Assembly: GCA_963693285.1 (NCBI GenBank)
Contig: OY848923.1
Location: 2,738,038 to 2,802,037 of the forward strand
Direction of reading: 5' to 3'
Origin: Xestospongia muta
Lineage: Eukaryota; Porifera; Demospongiae; Haplosclerida; Petrosiidae
DNA: 64,000 nucleotides
Shown here: positions 61,401-64,000 of the stretch, piece by piece
Layout: each line of letters starts with the position of its first letter
Numbering within the stretch: position 1 is the first letter of the stretch
The notes under the pieces: model-generated
Databases searched by the model: none
What the model was told of the DNA's origin: nothing
Seen by the model: the letters and a program-made list of their open reading frames with translations, nothing else
Made by a program: the position numbers and the translations under genes

Positions 61401-64000
61401 CAAAGTATGTTTTACATTATTTTATTAGGTGAATAATACAATGTAATTATTCATAATATTTAATTTTAACAAAATATAATTAATTATTCTGACTAAATAT
61501 TCTCTTACTTTGAACATTTATTGTAGTATTAGCTTTAGATGAAGTGTTATGTACATAATGATAATCACTGACATTAGCTATAATAACAAAATTGCAGTAA
61601 TATTCTCCACTATTATGAGCATTATAAAGTGGATTGAAATAAAGAGAAGATTTGTACTGAAGTGAACCAACTTGTACCAGAATTTCTATAATAGTAGATT
61701 CATTAGCAAGACCACTAGGTGAAGATATGTCATTATGTGACCATTGAGTTCTCACAATAATAGGTATTGTAACAAGATCACTCAGCGTTAGTATACATCT
61801 AAGGAAGAATGGTGTACCGGCATAGAGTATATTTTCGTGTTCCTTAGATATGTTCACAGTCATTGGAGGGACTAAAAGTAGTAGCAATCATGTTAGAATG
61901 TGCTGATAAATATGCAACTTACAGTTTACAATAAGTTCAAATTCTTTTACAGTTGAATGAGTATCATAAGTAGCAGTTGTTGGATCAATACTCCCATTAA
62001 CACCAGTCACATTGAACTCAGCCCTACACCTATATACTCCTCTGTCTTCAAATCTCACTGGTTCTAGTGTTATTGTCACATTACTTTCAGACCCAGTGTT
62101 GTCAGTGATAATAAAATAAGGAACATTTATATCTTGAAGTAAATATGTATCTGTAGTGTTTAATTTTGTTATTTCAATTGTTGGTTTGACAATTAATCTC
62201 TCCACTACTCTCACTGTACAAGTGATATTAAGGTTTTGACCTACTTCAATAGAACCCTCAGTAAAGATATTTAACTGGATATCAGGTAAAGCTAGTAAAG
62301 AAACCCCTAGTTTTCAATAAATAAGTAAATATTACTTACTTTGAACAGTTACTTTGAAAGTAGTACTGTTTATTCTGCTAATAATTAAAGGATCTGTTGA
62401 ACTGATATTCATCTGACAGGTATATCTCCCAGTGTCATTAAAGTTACTATTATGATCTCCATTATCAATTGGTAGGAACACTAGTGTACTCTCAAACTCA
62501 TTGTTTCCATTATTAGTAACATTAGTGATCATACGTCGTGATTCAACAGGTATAGTATTGCCTTGAGGATCAAACCAGACTACAGTAACTGACACTGTTG
62601 TGTCCACTACACTGGGTAGTGTACCAGTACAGGTTAGGTTGAAGAGAGTACTCTCATAAATATGATCAGAAAAACTGCTAGTTATGGCCATATTGAGTGG
62701 AGGGACTGAGAAATGAAATCCGATCATGGTAGTCACTTGTCACAATAAACACTTACTTTGTACATTAAGATTTCTCATTAAATGATCATTGACACCTAAA
62801 TCATTAAATATCACTGAACAATAATATCTTCTACCATCAGATGTCTTCACTGGGTTAAGTGTTAGATTACTCAAGATCAGATTACCAATTTTAGTCACAT
62901 TTTTTATTGTAGCATCACTGTTAATTACATCGACTCTTTGTACTCTAACTAGATCATAACTCCATATTACTGCAAGTCTAGTAAGATCATGTACTAGTCT
63001 CCCTGGTATACCGATATTACATGTCATAGTTAATTGGTCTCCAGCAGTGGGTGTGGTTGGAAATAGAATATTAATTATCACATGATCAGCAGTGAAATCT
63101 ATAAATTAATTAATAACAATAACATTATTAGTACATGTACAATATTAAGTATTATACCTGCCACATTTAGTGTAAGACTGTTGTTATTCTTATTACCAGT
63201 AATATAAGAAGATACAGGAGATGGTAGAACACTCACAGTACAAGAGTACATAGCACCATTGTCTCTAGTATTACGCAAACTTTTAATGCGTAATGAACTA
63301 ATATACACATGTGATCCTAACATAGTCAGTGAACTAATAGTATAGTCACTGTTGTTAGTAAGAGGAGAACCACCATTATAAGACCACTCAACATCAACAT
63401 TAACTCCAGTATTAACAGCATCACTGATGTTAACAGTACATACTATATCAAGATATGTTGCCTCTATTAGTGAACTTGGATCAACAGGATGAGTAGAGAC
63501 AGTAACAACTGGTTTTATAACTAGTGGTAAAAACAATTTAAGATTATACTAATGGGATTATTTTATAATATATTACGTTTATAAATATTATATAGCTGTT
63601 GGCTTAGGAACTAGAGTGAAGAGATAAAGGCAATTGAGGAGTATACTGATCATGTGATATGCACATGACTTATTAACTATTTAATTTATAATTAGTAAAA
63701 ATAATTAATAATAATTAATGTATTAAATGTTATAACTCACTAGTAGTATTGATAATAAAAGTCTTAATATAAGAGACTTGATAACTGATATCAATCTGAC
63801 TGATGTTTACTACACATTGATACTGTCCACTATGTGATGTCATCAGTGGAGTGTAGGATATAGACACACTGTTATCTCCAGAGCTAATAGATGAGTTAAC
63901 CACACCTTCTCCAATTTTTGCAATACTTGTATTAACAACAATGTCCGGTAGATTATCATATACATCAACAATACATACTACAAAATAGCTCTCTCCAGCA
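40224..64000 (-). CDS. Receptor G: giant Ig/FN3 receptor with eight six-Ig cassettes (5' end outside window)
   Basis: Exons from the C-terminus: tail 40224-40353 and 40408-40464, transmembrane 40518-40674, FN3-like 40719-41036, 41107-41199 plus 41245-41478, 41525-41830, 41873-42172 and 42223-42540, Ig 42604-42939 and 43032-43442, then eight cassettes of six Ig exons from 43541 to 63520, and a partial Ig exon from 63741 to the window edge. The coding sum in the window is about 20.1 kb, near 6,690 residues, with at least 51 Ig domains. Every complete ectodomain exon is divisible by three and no stop was found. The transmembrane core ITLIVIIILIFMISIILI is followed by KRKYKKYK. The tail carries PLYDSL and EYYDVPV; the NPxY of receptor F is DPLY here. 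It is a paralogue of F with six more cassettes. The signal peptide must lie beyond 64000. Confidence 0.87.
43541..45995 (-). repeat. Receptor G Ig cassette 1 (membrane-proximal)
   Basis: Type 1 43541-43885, type 2 44005-44367, type 3 44420-44788, type 4 44835-45203, type 5 45250-45585, type 6 45633-45995. Type 1 has the VNTSLV variant seen also in cassette 6 and in F. Conserved strands: type 1 LLNC/DAGQYTC, type 2 FLRC/SGEYYC, type 3 NITC/DRGVYRC, type 4 NLTC/TGRYTC, type 5 SMTC/GRRYYC, type 6 DIVC/NGTMYSC. Confidence 0.92.
46043..48495 (-). repeat. Receptor G Ig cassette 2
   Basis: Type 1 46043-46387, type 2 46506-46868, type 3 46920-47288, type 4 47335-47703, type 5 47750-48085, type 6 48133-48495. 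The intron after type 1 is the form with TTAGGTGAATAATACAATG (form A). Types 4 to 6 are almost identical to cassette 1. Confidence 0.92.
48544..50996 (-). repeat. Receptor G Ig cassette 3
   Basis: Type 1 48544-48888, type 2 49007-49369, type 3 49421-49789, type 4 49836-50204, type 5 50251-50586, type 6 50634-50996. Form A intron after type 1. Types 1 to 3 match cassette 6 closely (for example EHENILY and the CTGATGAATG intron). Confidence 0.92.
51044..53496 (-). repeat. Receptor G Ig cassette 4
   Basis: Type 1 51044-51388, type 2 51507-51869, type 3 51921-52289, type 4 52336-52704, type 5 52751-53086, type 6 53134-53496. Form B intron after type 1 (AATAGAGTTGAAAAATACAA). Types 1 and 2 are identical in protein to cassettes 5 and 7. 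Confidence 0.92.
53544..55996 (-). repeat. Receptor G Ig cassette 5
   Basis: Type 1 53544-53888, type 2 54007-54369, type 3 54421-54789, type 4 54836-55204, type 5 55251-55586, type 6 55634-55996. Form B intron. Types 1 to 3 match cassette 4, while types 5 and 6 match cassette 2 and type 4 has the IYESTNF form found in F, so the unit is a mosaic. Confidence 0.92.
56045..58497 (-). repeat. Receptor G Ig cassette 6
   Basis: Type 1 56045-56389, type 2 56508-56870, type 3 56922-57290, type 4 57337-57705, type 5 57752-58087, type 6 58135-58497. Form A intron. Together with cassette 7 it mirrors the cassette 3-4 pair; its type 1 carries the IVIPTIVW and VNTSLV variants of cassette 1. Confidence 0.92.
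58545..60997 (-). repeat. Receptor G Ig cassette 7
   Basis: Type 1 58545-58889, type 2 59008-59370, type 3 59422-59790, type 4 59837-60205, type 5 60252-60587, type 6 60635-60997. Form B intron. Types 1 and 2 equal cassettes 4 and 5; types 5 and 6 have private changes (NINIPERL, CTFSVVP). Confidence 0.92.
61046..63520 (-). repeat. Receptor G Ig cassette 8 (outermost in window)
   Basis: Type 1 61046-61390, type 2 61509-61871, type 3 61923-62291, type 4 62340-62705 (366 nt), type 5 62757-63098 (342 nt), type 6 63158-63520. Types 1 to 3 match the amplified cassettes, but types 4 to 6 match the outer cassette of receptor F (DLTRLAVIWSYD, VEWSYNGGSPL, last intron). This marks the outer edge of the amplification. 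Confidence 0.92.
63741..64000 (-). CDS. Partial Ig exon of receptor G at window edge
   Basis: Donor at 63736-63740; the exon continues past 64000. It is homologous to 27636-27941 of receptor F, where the complete exon is 306 nt. It belongs to the same reading frame as cassette 8. Confidence 0.85.

Noticed and set aside
43541..63520. A 2.5-kb tandem repeat that could be satellite DNA or a CRISPR-like array
   Set aside because: Each unit is six spliced coding exons with intact Ig motifs and open frames; spacers are introns, not unique inserts.

Overview
The window is animal nuclear DNA: AT-rich, intron-dense, with genes built from immunoglobulin (Ig) and fibronectin type III (FN3) exons, Rab GTPases, short GT-AG introns (many 45-70 nt) and abundant TA/GATA microsatellites. 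Compact introns, tandem gene families and unusual Ig/FN3 receptors fit an early-branching metazoan, most likely a demosponge. That assignment is inference; nothing in the sequence names the species. Nearly all genes lie on the minus strand.

Positions 1-18413 hold a tandem cluster of five Rab3-like small GTPases, called RabA to RabE here. All have the same three-exon structure, a 150-nt middle exon and phase-2 introns. Their ends and key residues have diverged: RabA has a hydrophobic tail in place of a prenylation motif and Asp at the catalytic Gln, RabB has Ser in the G4 motif, RabD lacks C-terminal cysteines, and RabB, RabC and RabE end in CXC. Two hAT-like MITEs, one with a copy inside a RabD intron, and several diverged local repeats fill the spacers.

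Positions 18777-30804 hold receptor F. It has a signal peptide, an N-terminal Ig-like domain, Ig and FN3 domains, two six-Ig cassettes, two more Ig domains, five FN3-like domains, one transmembrane helix and a short tyrosine tail. One Ig exon carries a one-base frameshift.

Positions 31532-34935 hold receptor H, a short relative with the same N-terminal modules, a stalk made from 42-45-nt mini-exons, a transmembrane helix and a tail with two ITIM-like motifs. Positions 35638-38010 hold a decayed copy of H. Positions 38010-39950 are a mosaic of F-type and H-type exon fragments in both orientations.

Positions 40224 to beyond 64000 hold receptor G, a paralogue of F whose six-Ig cassette is repeated eight times (about 2.5 kb per unit, 715 residues per cassette). 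At least 51 Ig domains and about 6,690 residues are encoded before the window ends. Nearly every ectodomain exon is phase 1-1 and divisible by three, so cassettes can be gained or lost without breaking the frame. The locus looks like an actively amplifying family of surface receptors. A role in self/non-self recognition or adhesion is a hypothesis only.
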